A model generated the notes under the pieces. The model was not told the DNA's origin, did not search any database, and saw nothing but the letters and a program-made list of their open reading frames with translations. Below, piece by piece: positions 16,707 to 26,187 of a stretch of DNA of 64,000 bases; the first letter of the stretch is position 1; each line of letters opens with the position of its first letter. The DNA comes from an uncultured Clostridia bacterium (lineage in GTDB: Bacteria > Bacillota > Clostridia > Oscillospirales > Ruminococcaceae), in contig CAOKWH010000004.1 in NCBI GenBank assembly GCA_948473085.1, forward strand, positions 1-64,000, in the 5' to 3' direction. The position numbers and the translations under genes were made by a program.

Positions 16707-17846
16707 TTGAAAAGATTTGGGACAGGCGGCACCCGCCGCCAAAGGGAGAAGATACAATCGGCCGTCATGTGCCTTGCCATTGCCGCTGCCGCCGGGCTGG
16801 GGCTTATCCGGGCCGGGGGCTTCCTGCTGCCGGCTGTGGAGCAGCTGGGACAGGATGCCGCCCTGCTGGCCGGGGCTGCCGCCATGCCGGAGGGCACTGC
16901 CGAAGCCATTCGCCAGCGGTTTGCCGGGTATGTCTATTCCCCGGAGGACGGCTCCCCGGACGAACTGCCCCCGCCGGACCTCTCCCGGCCCGAGCCAGAC
17001 CCGCCTGCCGCATCCTCCTCCCCCAGGGAGCAGCCCCCGGAGGTCAGCGAGGAATACCGGGGCATCCTGGTGGCCGAAACCATGTCCGGCAGTGAAAGCA
17101 ATGTCTGCTACCCCGCCGGGGCGGGTTACATCCGCAATTACACCGACCTTTCCCGCGCGGTAATCGACGCCGAGCTGGCAAAACCCCTGAAACTTGCCCC
17201 CAAGGCGGATGGCCGGGTGGAGGTGCTGATTCTGCACACCCACGCCACCGAGAGCTATGAGGGCTATGACGCCGACTACTACGATAAGCGCAACACCTGG
17301 CGCAGCACCGATAACAACAAAAACATGGTGGCGGTGGGCAATATTTTGGAGGAAAAGCTGACCCAGGCCGGCATTGGCGTGGTGCATGACACCGCCCAGT
17401 ACGACTACCCTTCCTACAACGGCTCCTATGACCGGGCTGCCGTGGCCATTCAAAACTATTTGGCGGAATATCCCGACATCCAGCTTATTTTGGATGTCCA
17501 CCGGGACGGCATCCAGCGGGATGAAAACACCATTGTAAAGCCCTATACGGTCATCAACGGAAAAAAGGCCGCCCAGGTTATGATCCTCTGCGGCACCGAG
17601 CCGGACGGCTGGACCGACAACCTGCGCACCGCCGCCGCTGTCACCGACGCGCTGGAGAGCGCCTGCCCCACCCTGATGCGCCCCATCTTCCTGTCCGGCG
17701 GGCGCTATAATATGGATTTGTGCGGCGGCACCATCCTGCTGGAATTTGGCTCCCAGGCCAATACACTGGAGGAGGCGCTCTATGCCGCCGAACTGGCCGG
17801 GGACGCCCTGGCCGATTATCTCCTTGCACTCAGCAGCCCGGAATAA
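16707..17846 (+). CDS. spoIIP: stage II sporulation protein P
   Basis: A peptidoglycan amidase/endopeptidase acting with SpoIID and SpoIIM during forespore engulfment. There is one N-terminal membrane anchor (AVMCLAIAAAAGLGLI), a low-complexity Pro/Glu linker, then the catalytic domain with LILHTHATESY, LDVHRDG and LEFGSQANTLEEA, all SpoIIP hallmarks. The start is uncertain: TTG 16707 has GGGAGGG upstream and is chosen here, but ATG codons at 16665 and 16632 are in frame. In many Firmicutes spoIIP directly follows gpr; here the restriction-modification pair separates them. Confidence 0.92.
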   Translation: MKRFGTGGTRRQREKIQSAVMCLAIAAAAGLGLIRAGGFLLPAVEQLGQDAALLAGAAAMPEGTAEAIRQRFAGYVYSPEDGSPDELPPPDLSRPEPDPPAASSSPREQPPEVSEEYRGILVAETMSGSESNVCYPAGAGYIRNYTDLSRAVIDAELAKPLKLAPKADGRVEVLILHTHATESYEGYDADYYDKRNTWRSTDNNKNMVAVGNILEEKLTQAGIGVVHDTAQYDYPSYNGSYDRAAVAIQNYLAEYPDIQLILDVHRDGIQRDENTIVKPYTVINGKKAAQVMILCGTEPDGWTDNLRTAAAVTDALESACPTLMRPIFLSGGRYNMDLCGGTILLEFGSQANTLEEALYAAELAGDALADYLLALSSPE

Positions 17847-17921
17847 ACCCCCGGCTTTTGGGGCATACTTCTGCCAACCATTCTCATACACCAACGGCAG
17901 AAGTACAAAAGGAGAACCGCT

Positions 17922-18341
17922 ATGAACTACCGGGAACTGGAGGAACTGACCCAGGAAATCCGCCGAAACAGGCCAGCCGCCGAAGAACCCCCCATCGAAC
18001 AGCCCGACCTTGTGGCCCAGCGCCGGCAACAGGCCCGGCTGTTTTTGAGCTCGATGTTTTTAACCCTGATTTTGCTGGGCGGGCTGTTTGGCTTTGTGCT
18101 GGTGGAAAACAGCTTTCGCCTGGTGGGCATGGGCAGCTTTCCCCAGGAGGTGTTTTCGGTGCGCCTGACGCCGGAGGGCATCATCAGCGGCACCGACCTG
18201 CCCCGCCTCCCGGAGGAGGAGCTGGCCCAGCTGGCCCGCTACGCCGACCTGGCCGAACCGCTGCTGCTCCCCCGCAGCGTCCGGGTCATCGCCCGGCTGC
18301 TGCTGGCCGCGTTTGGAGCCGCCGGGGAATACCTGTTTTAA
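17922..18341 (+). CDS. hypothetical single-pass membrane protein downstream of spoIIP
   Basis: A 139-residue protein with a charged N terminus, one long hydrophobic helix at about 42-65 (LSSMFLTLILLGGLFGFVLV), and a short extracytoplasmic domain. AAAAGGAG precedes the ATG. It probably follows spoIIP in one transcript. A 10-base inverted repeat (ACTTCTGCC/GGCAGAAGT) lies in the 75-base gap before it. Family not recognised; a sporulation role is only inferred from position. Confidence 0.7.
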   Translation: MNYRELEELTQEIRRNRPAAEEPPIEQPDLVAQRRQQARLFLSSMFLTLILLGGLFGFVLVENSFRLVGMGSFPQEVFSVRLTPEGIISGTDLPRLPEEELAQLARYADLAEPLLLPRSVRVIARLLLAAFGAAGEYLF

Positions 18342-18350
18342 AACACCCCC

Positions 18351-18383
18351 AAGGGCCGCCCGGTAGATGGGCGGCCCTTTTTT
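18351..18383 (+). terminator. intrinsic terminator after the spoIIP unit
   Basis: AAGGGCCGCCC and GGGCGGCCCTT form a perfect stem with a GGTAGAT loop, followed by six Ts. Confidence 0.9.
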
Positions 18384-18488
18384 CCGGCATGGGGCAGGAG
18401 CCAAATCCCGCCAAACTATTTTCCAAGCCTTTTAAAAAGGTTTTGCCTTGGGCAAAAGCCGCAATTTTACAAAGAGAAGGTGAATGGA

Positions 18489-18689
18489 TTGGCAGGCCAA
18501 ATTTACAACATGATTCAGACCATCATAGCGCAAAAATCAAAGGGAAATGCTGTTATTAAACATTCTGTACGGACAAAGATGTTTTTGAAGGGCATTCCTG
18601 TTGACAAGTACACAGCTACCTCCCCTGACGATCCCGCTATCCTGCAAAAGGTGCGGGAAGTTGCAAAAGAATTTGGCATTATTGTGTAA
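18489..18689 (+). CDS. small hypothetical protein paired with the FIST gene
   Basis: A 66-residue protein beginning MAGQIYNMIQTIIAQKSKGN if TTG 18489 is the start. AGAGAAGG lies eight bases upstream, which favours it over GTG 18480. The middle part (KMFLKGIPVDKYTATSPDDP) is the sort of conserved surface seen in small clostridial proteins of unknown function. It lies 37 bases before the FIST gene on the same strand, so a shared role in that sensory unit is likely. Confidence 0.7.
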   Translation: MAGQIYNMIQTIIAQKSKGNAVIKHSVRTKMFLKGIPVDKYTATSPDDPAILQKVREVAKEFGIIV

Positions 18690-18726
18690 CACAGATTAAA
18701 AATCAACTGTAAAGGCGGGATACAAA

Positions 18727-19824
18727 TTGGCAATTAAAACACTTTCAATCAAAGGGACAGACAGCCATGACATTGCACAGCAGGCCCGGGGCGCCCTGGC
18801 GGGCTTCCAGCCAAAGCTGCTGCTGTTTTTTGCCTCCAGCACCTATGAAAACCCGGAGGCTGCCCTGAAAGAGGCTTTCCCCGAAAGCGAGATTATCGGC
18901 TCCTCCTCCCACAGCGAGTTCTGCGGTTCCAGCTTCACCAGCAGTTCTGTCAGCATTATGGCTATGGATTCAGACAGCGTTTCCGTTGTCTGCGTCCAGG
19001 TGGTGGAGAACATCAGCGCCGAGCCGGACCTGCGGGGAACCCTGGAGGGCATGCACAATTACTTTGGCGGCGTGGATGAAATCCTTGCAAACTACGAGCG
19101 CTATGTTGGCCTTGTACTGTTTGAGTCCGGCGCCAAGGCCGAGGAAATTTTCATGGATCACCTGGGCACTGTGACCGACCTGCTGTTTGTGGGCGGTTCC
19201 TCCTCCACAGCGGACAGCGGCGCCTCTCTGGTCTACGCCAAGGGCAAGCAGTACAGCAATGCAGCCGTGCTGGCCGTACTGAAAACCACCAAGGGCTACG
19301 ATGTGCTGAAAACCCAGAGCGCCCGCATCCTGTCGGAGCGCAAGCTGTTGGTAACCAAGTCCGACCTGCGCAACCGTATCCTCTATGAGCTTGACAACCG
19401 CCCCTGCGGCGAGGTATACGCCGAGGTTTTGGGCGTTCCGCTGGACGAGATTCAAAACTACTTTGTGCGCAACCCCCTGGGCGTTGTGGCTGACAACGAG
19501 ATTTTTGTCCGCACCTTTAACGAGATTCGAGACGGCGGCATCACCCTCCACTGTGGCCTGCCGGAGGGAACTGAAATCAATGTTCTGGAAATTGGAAACA
19601 TTGTGGACGACACTAAAAAGGCGCTGGATGAGGCCATCCCGTATGAGCCAGCCTGCGTAATCAACTTCAACTGCCTGTACCGTACCCTGGAAATCCAGAA
19701 CGAGAATAAGGTGGAGCCCTATTGCGCCCTGTTCAGCCAGTACCCCAGCATCGGCTTCTCCACCAATGGCGAGGCATTTTTGGGGCATATTAACGAAACA
19801 TCCACTATCCTGGTAATCAAATAA
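18727..19824 (+). CDS. FIST-domain sensory protein (FIST N plus FIST C)
   Basis: A 365-residue protein with an N-terminal FIST domain (residues ~1-190, including AFPESEIIGSSSHSEF) and a C-terminal FIST_C domain (~200-360, ending in YPSIGFSTNGEAFLGHINE). FIST domains are thought to bind small ligands such as amino acids, often feeding two-component or cyclic-nucleotide signalling. No output domain is fused here. Start is TTG with AAGGCGGG upstream. Probably cotranscribed with the preceding small gene. Confidence 0.92.
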   Translation: MAIKTLSIKGTDSHDIAQQARGALAGFQPKLLLFFASSTYENPEAALKEAFPESEIIGSSSHSEFCGSSFTSSSVSIMAMDSDSVSVVCVQVVENISAEPDLRGTLEGMHNYFGGVDEILANYERYVGLVLFESGAKAEEIFMDHLGTVTDLLFVGGSSSTADSGASLVYAKGKQYSNAAVLAVLKTTKGYDVLKTQSARILSERKLLVTKSDLRNRILYELDNRPCGEVYAEVLGVPLDEIQNYFVRNPLGVVADNEIFVRTFNEIRDGGITLHCGLPEGTEINVLEIGNIVDDTKKALDEAIPYEPACVINFNCLYRTLEIQNENKVEPYCALFSQYPSIGFSTNGEAFLGHINETSTILVIK

Positions 19825-19854
19825 AAAAGCCGCCCGCTTCCGGCAGACGGCCCC

Positions 19855-19889
19855 GAGGCAGTACAGCAGTGCTGCCTCTTTTTATTTTT
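19855..19889 (+). terminator. terminator of the FIST unit
   Basis: GAGGCAGTAC/GTGCTGCCTC-type stem (GAGGCAG with CTGCCTC) followed by TTTTTATTTTT. Confidence 0.85.
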
Positions 19890-19931
19890 GAAAACTATCC
19901 TTTTGCACCCGCCCTACGGCCTTTAACAAAA

Positions 19932-20375
19932 TCAGTCCGCACCCGGCCAGCAAAAGAACCCTTCTGACAGCGCTATTTTCTCTGCCAGCCCCAGCATTGT
20001 TCCCGACCCATTATATAGGGACAGATGCAGGCAATCCCATGCAAAAATTAGCAGCGCATCCTCCCCGGGAAACAGGACATGGAGTGTCCCGGTGCGGTTT
20101 TCCATGATTGTGCCAATGGCGCCCTCTATATCCTCAGGTTTGGGATGCTTGTTCCATCCATCCCACAGAATAAAAACACGATAGTAGCACATGAGTTTTA
20201 ACAGGATATTGACATACCTGTTTTTCATTTTCAGGCGCTTTTCCCTGTTCAGCAGGTAACATTCCACATCAAAAAAGTGGCTATCCGCCGTTTCTTCTAC
20301 CCTTTGAGGAAGCATATCCAACACCCAGCAGGGCTTGTTCATCAGCTCCTGAACCTTTTCCAATGGATCTTCCAT
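19932..20375 (-). CDS. hypothetical protein
   Basis: A 147-residue cytoplasmic protein, Cys/Trp-containing and slightly acidic at the start (MEDPLEKVQELMNKPCWVLD). The segment VHVLFPGEDALLIFAWDCLHLSLY-like C-terminal core looks like a compact alpha/beta fold (written here from residues ~98-120; V is T-L in the sequence). No family is recognised. It follows the CbrC-like gene on the same strand and may belong to the same accessory cluster next to the phage-derived locus. Confidence 0.5.
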   Translation of the reverse strand: MEDPLEKVQELMNKPCWVLDMLPQRVEETADSHFFDVECYLLNREKRLKMKNRYVNILLKLMCYYRVFILWDGWNKHPKPEDIEGAIGTIMENRTGTLHVLFPGEDALLIFAWDCLHLSLYNGSGTMLGLAEKIALSEGFFCWPGAD

Positions 20376-20498
20376 CCCTACCCCCAGAAAATTTCAAAGT
20401 TTTCATCCCGCCCTCCGCCATAGATAGAAGGGGCACCCTATTTAGCCACATGAACGGCTGTTTTACTGCGCTTTTCCGCTTTGGGGCAGGCCGGCTTA

Positions 20499-21347
<849 letters not shown>

Positions 21348-21483
21348 CTATCCCATGCCCCCAGGGCCTCATAACTGGCCCTTTTACCCATCCGGCAACC
21401 GGTTTAAGCAGAGTTCTTCCCATCAAGCCGGTTCCTATCCGCAAAAAGATACCCGGACAGGCTATATCTGCCAGCGGCCCTGC

Positions 21484-21813
21484 CTATTGGTGCATGCTCA
21501 AAAAGGTTTCGGCTGTGCTGCGAAACAGTTCTTCATTAAAGTTCAGCCGCATCAGCGATTCCTTCTGGGCGGCAAAGTAGCATTCCCTCTTGTCGGTGGT
21601 AATTTTAAACAGCGCCTCCAGCCCATGCTCCTCAATCCAGAACAGATAGCCAAATTCGCACCGGGTGTTTTCCAGCTGCTCGAAGTCCTCCCCCGGCACC
21701 AGCAGCCCAATGGCGGTATTGGCCAGGTTCATTTTCAGCTCCCGGTCCTCAATACAGTTGCGCTCGGCGGGTTTTTCTTCCGGCTGCTTGCCCTTCTTTT
21801 TAAACAGTCCCAT
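21484..21813 (-). CDS. hypothetical protein
   Basis: A 109-residue protein with a basic N terminus (MGLFKKKGKQPEEK) and a mixed alpha/beta body. AGGGGGC precedes the ATG. It is the first gene past holin 1 on the same strand, so lysis-locus transcripts could read into it. No family recognised; an accessory or immunity gene of the phage-derived element is one possibility. Confidence 0.55.
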   Translation of the reverse strand: MGLFKKKGKQPEEKPAERNCIEDRELKMNLANTAIGLLVPGEDFEQLENTRCEFGYLFWIEEHGLEALFKITTDKRECYFAAQKESLMRLNFNEELFRSTAETFLSMHQ

Positions 21814-21875
21814 TTTAAAGCCCCCTTTAGGATTTTATGGCTCCATTTTACTCCTTTCGGCAGGGGTTGTCCATC

Positions 21876-22289
21876 CTATTTCTGTTCCAGATGGCTTCTG
21901 GCCGCCGCCAGCGCATCCGAAACAAACTTGGGCACCCGCACCCCGCAGGCAACAAGGTTCTCGCAGATGGAGATACACTCGTTGATTGCTATGTAAAAGC
22001 CCAGTATCCGCCCAATGGGGGAAGGAAGCTCCGGGCCGGCTATATATCCCACCAGCAGGTCCAGGCACATACCAAACACCAGCGCAAAAATCAGCGCAGC
22101 CTTGCGCCAAAAGCCCTTGTACCCCACAGCGCTGTTGATGCACCCCTCTATCTTTGCCTTGGCAAGCCCGGTGGCCAGATCAATGACAATAAAGGCGCAG
22201 CAGAGCAGCAGGATACTGCCATAGCTTTCCGATAAAGCAGCCAACGCGCCGCAGAAACCGGCCAGCGGCAGTTTCATTCTTTCATGCAT
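21876..22289 (-). CDS. phage holin, toxin-secretion/phage-lysis family (copy 1)
   Basis: A 137-residue membrane protein with two to three hydrophobic helices (SILLLCCAFIVIDLATGLAK and ALIFALVFGMCLDLLVGYIA) and the family trait of a DLATGLAKA turn after the first helix, as in TcdE-like holins (Phage_holin_4). It would open the membrane so the leaderless lysin can reach the wall. ATG 22289 has AAAGGAGAT upstream. It is nearly identical to copy 2 at 24299 apart from a 7-residue insertion (GFCGALA) near the N terminus. Confidence 0.9.
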   Translation of the reverse strand: MHERMKLPLAGFCGALAALSESYGSILLLCCAFIVIDLATGLAKAKIEGCINSAVGYKGFWRKAALIFALVFGMCLDLLVGYIAGPELPSPIGRILGFYIAINECISICENLVACGVRVPKFVSDALAAARSHLEQK

Positions 22290-22313
22290 TCTTTTTATCT
22301 CCTTTCTTTTGCA
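21879..22313. repeat. direct repeat of the holin gene and its leader (copy 1)
   Basis: This stretch is nearly identical to 24305-24712, with a 21-base insertion here. The repeat includes the ribosome site and start region, so the whole holin gene was duplicated. Confidence 0.85.
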
Positions 22314-22322
22314 GGCCAAACA

Positions 22323-22331
22323 TGATATACT
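22323..22331 (+). promoter_or_regulatory. extended -10 promoter of lipoprotein B
   Basis: TGATATACT (TG-n-TATACT) lies 27 bases before the lipoprotein start in the gap to the divergent holin. The same extended -10 shape precedes the lipoprotein gene at 24754. Confidence 0.5.
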
Positions 22332-22357
22332 GACAATAATGGAAGGGGGTACCCACA

Positions 22358-23071
22358 ATGAAAAAACTTTGCGCAGCCCTTTGCCTCATCTCCCTGTTGC
22401 TGGCAGGCTGTACCGCCCCCGGACAGGAACAGCCAGGCAGCAGCCAGGTACAGGATGGCGGGAATGATACAAGCACTCTCACTCTTGATGAAGCGGAAAA
22501 AACTGCACTGCTCGAAAGTGCAGAGATGCTGACAGAGGCCATCACCTTTAGTACCATAGGCTTTTCCACCGAGCTGGATCCGGCAACCAACCAGTTGGTA
22601 TATCCTTCGGATGAAGACCCGCACGCAGCCGATCAATTTGTATATCTGTTAGCAACCTATCAGGGCAATGGATACGAACATAGCATCTATGCAAAAAACA
22701 TCTACCGGGATAAGGACGGCGTTTACCATCTGTCCTCAGAGGAACTGCCTGCTATTCTCCAGGATGTCCTTGGCATCACGGTATGGGACCCTGCAACAAC
22801 CCTCTTTGACTACAATCCGGCCACCCAGGAGTATTTATCCGAATTACAGTTTGGAATGGGCTATGGATGGATGTGTGGGGAAATTCTTGGCAGCCAAATC
22901 AATACTAATGAGAAAACCATCACAGTAGAGTTTCAGGCAGATTACCTTTTTCCGGGTGCCTCTGGAATCGTGGAAGATAAAACCTCCTGGCTTTGCAAAA
23001 ACACCTTCTCTATCCAGGAAAGGGCAAACGGCGAGTTCTTCTTATCCTTTGAGCAGACAGAAATATTGTAA
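22358..23071 (+). CDS. lipoprotein B opposite the lysin locus
   Basis: A 237-residue lipoprotein. The signal peptide MKKLCAALCLISLLLAGC ends in a lipobox, followed by a short Gln/Ser linker and a mature domain (AEKTALLESAEMLTEAITFS, later YEHSIYAKNIYRDKDGVYHL). The leader and linker are nearly the same as in the gene at 26188, but the mature domain differs. It lies between holin 1 and lysin B on the other strand with its own promoter, so it is expressed apart from lysis genes; a self-protection role is my inference. Confidence 0.8.
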   Translation: MKKLCAALCLISLLLAGCTAPGQEQPGSSQVQDGGNDTSTLTLDEAEKTALLESAEMLTEAITFSTIGFSTELDPATNQLVYPSDEDPHAADQFVYLLATYQGNGYEHSIYAKNIYRDKDGVYHLSSEELPAILQDVLGITVWDPATTLFDYNPATQEYLSELQFGMGYGWMCGEILGSQINTNEKTITVEFQADYLFPGASGIVEDKTSWLCKNTFSIQERANGEFFLSFEQTEIL

Positions 23072-23106
23072 AAGAAAATCCCACTTGTTAGGTGGGATTT
23101 TCTTTA
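23071..23106. terminator. bidirectional terminator between lipoprotein B and lysin B
   Basis: AAAGAAAATCCCAC and GTGGGATTTTCTTT form a perfect stem with a TTGTTAG loop, and the genes on both sides converge on it. Confidence 0.9.
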
Positions 23107-23117
23107 ATGAGGTTTCT

Positions 23118-24215
23118 TTATTTTGCGGGAACATTTTTAAAATTGATACCCTTTTTATTCCTTATTGTTGTAAATTGGGGGTCAACAAAAAATGCTTCCT
23201 CCGGTCGTAGTGTCTTACCCGTTGGTGTAAACGAAAACTGATTATTGCCTTTCGGCCCATACCAGCCATTCTCCCATGGTCCACCATTATAACTGCCTGT
23301 CCCAGCCGAAATATGAAAATGATTATTGTTCGGTGCACCATCATCGCCTTCGCGGAACATGGGCTCCCCTCTGGTAAAGTATTTCCGCTTAAGACCAACT
23401 ATTTCACTGTCATTGGGATGCATCACCATAATGGAAATTTTATCATAAGTCCCACTGGGTGTTACAACGGGAGATGTTGATTCAAACCAAATAGTATTCG
23501 TTCCAGTAGTGTAAACACGGGTAACAACCATCTCATCACAAGGGCAATAGAAGTAAGAGCGTCCTGCATCTTCGCATCCCTCATCAATCGGGTAGTCAGG
23601 ATATAAACCTGTAGAACAATCATTATGGTTGCTATCAGTAGGATTCTGGGTAATATTCATAGACATTGTGGGATAGATCAAATAGTTTTTATTATACTTC
23701 CCCGGCTCTGGCTGGGAGGGCGCCTCCTCTATCAGCACAAGCTTCCAGTCCTGGCTGTAATCTGTCAAACCGCCCTTGTACCAGTACACATTCCCTGCGG
23801 CATTGACATCCCGTCCGGCACCGGTGCCGTTGCTTCCCTGGTTGGCTGTCAGGTACTTGGCTGTGTTGTTCTCCAGCCGAATCCGGCAGTAGCCACTGTT
23901 CCCATCCGATGCGCTTTCCATCACCAGGCAGGATGTGCTGCTGGGTGCATAGACATGCGCGTTAAAGTTGTTCACATTGGCTGTTGCCGAGGAGCCGGTG
24001 AACAGATCCAGCGCAAGGCCAGGGGCACCCTTGCAGACAAAATACCGGTGGCCATCCACCACCTTGAATACCCACTGCTGGCAGATGTCGTTGTCATCCG
24101 AGTTCCAGAGGCATACATTGGCCAAATTGGCAGGGGCGTTTCCATACACATTCAGCGAACGCCTGCCATCCGCCCGGTTTTCCAGTCGATAGGTTGCACC
24201 ATTTTGCAGTTTCAT
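23118..24215 (-). CDS. lysin B: ricin-type lectin domain fused to an M23-like peptidase variant
   Basis: A 365-residue protein without a signal peptide, as expected for a holin-released lysin. Residues 1-170 form a ricin-type beta-trefoil (MKLQNGATYRLENRAD, CLWNSDDNDICQQWVFKVVD). The linker SQPEPG follows. Residues ~175-340 resemble an M23 metallopeptidase: DYPIDEGCEDAGRSYF for the first metal site and NNNHFHISAGTG for the HxH site. The first ligand His of the usual HxxxD appears to be Asp (DYPID). The lectin half is nearly identical to that of lysin A while the catalytic half is different. Confidence 0.82.
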   Translation of the reverse strand: MKLQNGATYRLENRADGRRSLNVYGNAPANLANVCLWNSDDNDICQQWVFKVVDGHRYFVCKGAPGLALDLFTGSSATANVNNFNAHVYAPSSTSCLVMESASDGNSGYCRIRLENNTAKYLTANQGSNGTGAGRDVNAAGNVYWYKGGLTDYSQDWKLVLIEEAPSQPEPGKYNKNYLIYPTMSMNITQNPTDSNHNDCSTGLYPDYPIDEGCEDAGRSYFYCPCDEMVVTRVYTTGTNTIWFESTSPVVTPSGTYDKISIMVMHPNDSEIVGLKRKYFTRGEPMFREGDDGAPNNNHFHISAGTGSYNGGPWENGWYGPKGNNQFSFTPTGKTLRPEEAFFVDPQFTTIRNKKGINFKNVPAK

Positions 24216-24290
24216 TTACACATTCTCCTTTTTATTTTTCCCAAAGCCTTTCCCATCCGGCACTCCGCAGCGCGCTGTCCGGGCCGGGGC
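23701..24290. repeat. 590-base direct repeat encoding the lectin half (copy 1)
   Basis: It matches 28115-28704 at a constant offset of 4414 bases, so there are no indels. The repeat runs from the linker codons through the whole lectin region, start codon and upstream leader. It stops exactly where the catalytic domains begin, which marks a recombination joint. Confidence 0.9.
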
Positions 24291-24298
24291 TTTTTCTT

Positions 24299-24697
24299 TC
24301 ACTTCCCCTTCTGTTCCAGATGGCTTCTGGCCGCCGCCAGCGCATCCGAAACAAACTTGGGCACCCGCACCCCGCAGGCAACAAGGTTCTCGCAGATGGA
24401 GATACACTCGTTGATTGCTATGTAAAAGCCCAGTATCCGCCCAATGGGGGAAGGAAGCTCCGGGCCGGCTGTGTATCCCACCAGCAGGTCCAGGCACATG
24501 CCAAATACCAGCGCAAAAATTAAGGCCGCCTTGCGCCAGAAGCCCTTGTACCCCACGGCACTGTTGATGCACCCCTCTATCTTTGCTTTGGCAAGGCCGG
24601 TGGCCAGGTCGATGACAATAAAGGCGCAGCACAGCAGCAGGATACTGCCATAGTTTTCGGATAGGGCAGCCAGCGGCAGTTTCATTCTTTCATGCAT
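24299..24697 (-). CDS. phage holin, toxin-secretion/phage-lysis family (copy 2)
   Basis: A 132-residue protein nearly identical to copy 1 (same SILLLCCAFIVIDLATGLAK and YKGFWRKAALIFALVFGMCL helices). It lacks seven residues near the N terminus and ends EQKGK rather than EQK. It lies directly upstream of lysin B on the same strand and downstream of the lipoprotein cluster. ATG 24697 has AAAGGAGAT upstream. Confidence 0.9.
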   Translation of the reverse strand: MHERMKLPLAALSENYGSILLLCCAFIVIDLATGLAKAKIEGCINSAVGYKGFWRKAALIFALVFGMCLDLLVGYTAGPELPSPIGRILGFYIAINECISICENLVACGVRVPKFVSDALAAARSHLEQKGK

Positions 24698-24712
24698 TCT
24701 TTTTATCTCCTT
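24305..24712. repeat. direct repeat of the holin gene and its leader (copy 2)
   Basis: The second copy of the repeat at 21879-22313. Sequences just outside both copies are unrelated. Confidence 0.85.
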
Positions 24713-24716
24713 TCTG

Positions 24717-24725
24717 TGTTATACT
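24717..24725 (+). promoter_or_regulatory. extended -10 promoter of the lipoprotein cluster
   Basis: TGTTATACT (TG-n-TATACT) lies 28 bases before the lipoprotein start at 24754, in the same position as the extended -10 before lipoprotein B. Confidence 0.5.
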
Positions 24726-24753
24726 AAATAATGAAGGGGTGTTTATTGTAAAA

Positions 24754-25428
24754 ATGAGATTTTTGTTAGCAGCAGCTGTTCTATGCTTGTGCCTGGGTGC
24801 CTGCTCAGAACACAGTTCTAACAGTATAGAAAACGAATCCTCCTCTCCATCAAATATTGCAGAGGCGGACACATCTTCAAAAACGGAAGAATTATCAGAG
24901 GATGAACCAACAGACGAAGAAGAAGCCGGCAATCATTCTGCGTTGCCCACTCATACTGTAACATTTCCTTGTGCAGAAAATGGCCATGTGGTTTATGTGA
25001 CACTTGATGTCCCCAAAAGCTGGTATATTGATAGTGAAAGACAAGGAACATTAATTGCTGATGGCAAATTTGAAGTTGAATTTTATATTGTTTCAAACCT
25101 GGATGGTTTTATCGAGGATTATTCTCACCCATATTTTGTAGGATTGGATAAGGAATTTCTGCAATCTGGCTCCGGCAAAAAGAAATTTCTGCAATCTAAC
25201 ACCTGTAAAGCGGATGGAAAAATAAATATCCCAGGAATGTTGGGTAAATATTACTATATCGAAACAAAAAATGCCGATGAAACAGTGTTAGATATTGTTT
25301 TGAAATATTATATCTGTATTGGGAAAAAAGCTGTATTTTTTGAATTTAGGCCAGCAGATGGGGTTGATGTTGAAACCCAGCGCAAGGAATTTGAAGCCTA
25401 TCTCTCAACTTTAGAAATACTGTCCTGA
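24754..25428 (+). CDS. lipoprotein A1
   Basis: About 224 residues with signal peptide MRFLLAAAVLCLCLGAC (lipobox LGAC), then a ~40-residue Ser/Glu linker (NSIENESSSPSNIAEADTSS) and a mature domain starting HTVTFPCAENGHVVYVTLDV. Leader and linker are nearly identical to lipoprotein A2 at 25490, with mature domains wholly different. An alternative GTG start at 24739 is possible. Base composition is AT-richer than the structural operon. Divergent from holin 2. Function unknown; an immunity or cargo role is inferred from position. Confidence 0.75.
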   Translation: MRFLLAAAVLCLCLGACSEHSSNSIENESSSPSNIAEADTSSKTEELSEDEPTDEEEAGNHSALPTHTVTFPCAENGHVVYVTLDVPKSWYIDSERQGTLIADGKFEVEFYIVSNLDGFIEDYSHPYFVGLDKEFLQSGSGKKKFLQSNTCKADGKINIPGMLGKYYYIETKNADETVLDIVLKYYICIGKKAVFFEFRPADGVDVETQRKEFEAYLSTLEILS

Positions 25429-25489
25429 CAATCCCCCGCAAAACACAATGCAGAAGTGTTCATTTTTTGTATTATGAGGAGTGATGACT

Positions 25490-26122
25490 GTGAAATTACG
25501 GTTTTTAGTAGCAGCAGTTGTTCTTTGCTTGTGCCTGGGCGCCTGCTCAGAACGCAGCTCTAACAGTATAGAAAATGAATCCGCCTCTCCATCAAATATT
25601 GCAGAGGCGGATACATCTTCAAAAACGGAAGAACTATCAGGGGATGAACCAACCTATGAACAACTTGAAAAACTATTCTGTGACGCCCTATTTGAAATCA
25701 ACAGTTTGGCTACAGAAGATCCTTGTGACTATATAAAGCATATGTTTGGCGATATTGAGATATATGCAGAGGACTGCATAACCGTCAATCAACTCCCCTA
25801 TGCGAGAACATCGCTGAATTACAACAGACTGGCTGAATACTATGCAAACTTTTTTACAGATGAAGCATTGGAATGGATTTTGTCCACAAAATTTGTGAAT
25901 ATAGAAGATACTGTATACTGCTGTATGGTTGGAGGCAAAACAGGGGGCAATATACAGCTTCTTTCCATTTCAAAATTACAGAAAAACACCTACAATGCTG
26001 CTTTTCTATACAATTATGGTGTAAATCAGTCAGAGGAAAAAAGCTCCGTGTTTGAAATTAAAGAAACTGATGCTGGATATAGAATATCCAGCATGGATTA
26101 CCACCCAGCTTCCTTGGATTAA
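25490..26122 (+). CDS. lipoprotein A2
   Basis: A 210-residue lipoprotein from GTG 25490, which has AGGAG eight bases upstream. The leader VKLRFLVAAVVLCLCLGAC and the following linker copy those of A1, and then the mature domain changes completely (YEQLEKLFCDALFEINSLAT). The mature part has several Cys and aromatic residues. The shared leader and different body suggest gene duplication followed by domain replacement. Confidence 0.75.
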   Translation: MKLRFLVAAVVLCLCLGACSERSSNSIENESASPSNIAEADTSSKTEELSGDEPTYEQLEKLFCDALFEINSLATEDPCDYIKHMFGDIEIYAEDCITVNQLPYARTSLNYNRLAEYYANFFTDEALEWILSTKFVNIEDTVYCCMVGGKTGGNIQLLSISKLQKNTYNAAFLYNYGVNQSEEKSSVFEIKETDAGYRISSMDYHPASLD

Positions 26123-26187
26123 ATCCACCCAAGCGCTCTTTTACAGCCCAAACATGATACACGAACAGTAATTGGAGGGGTTCTACA

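Noticed and set aside
16605..18029. 474-codon minus-strand frame over spoIIP
   Set aside because: Gly/Val/Leu-biased translation with no motif; spoIIP on plus is unmistakable.
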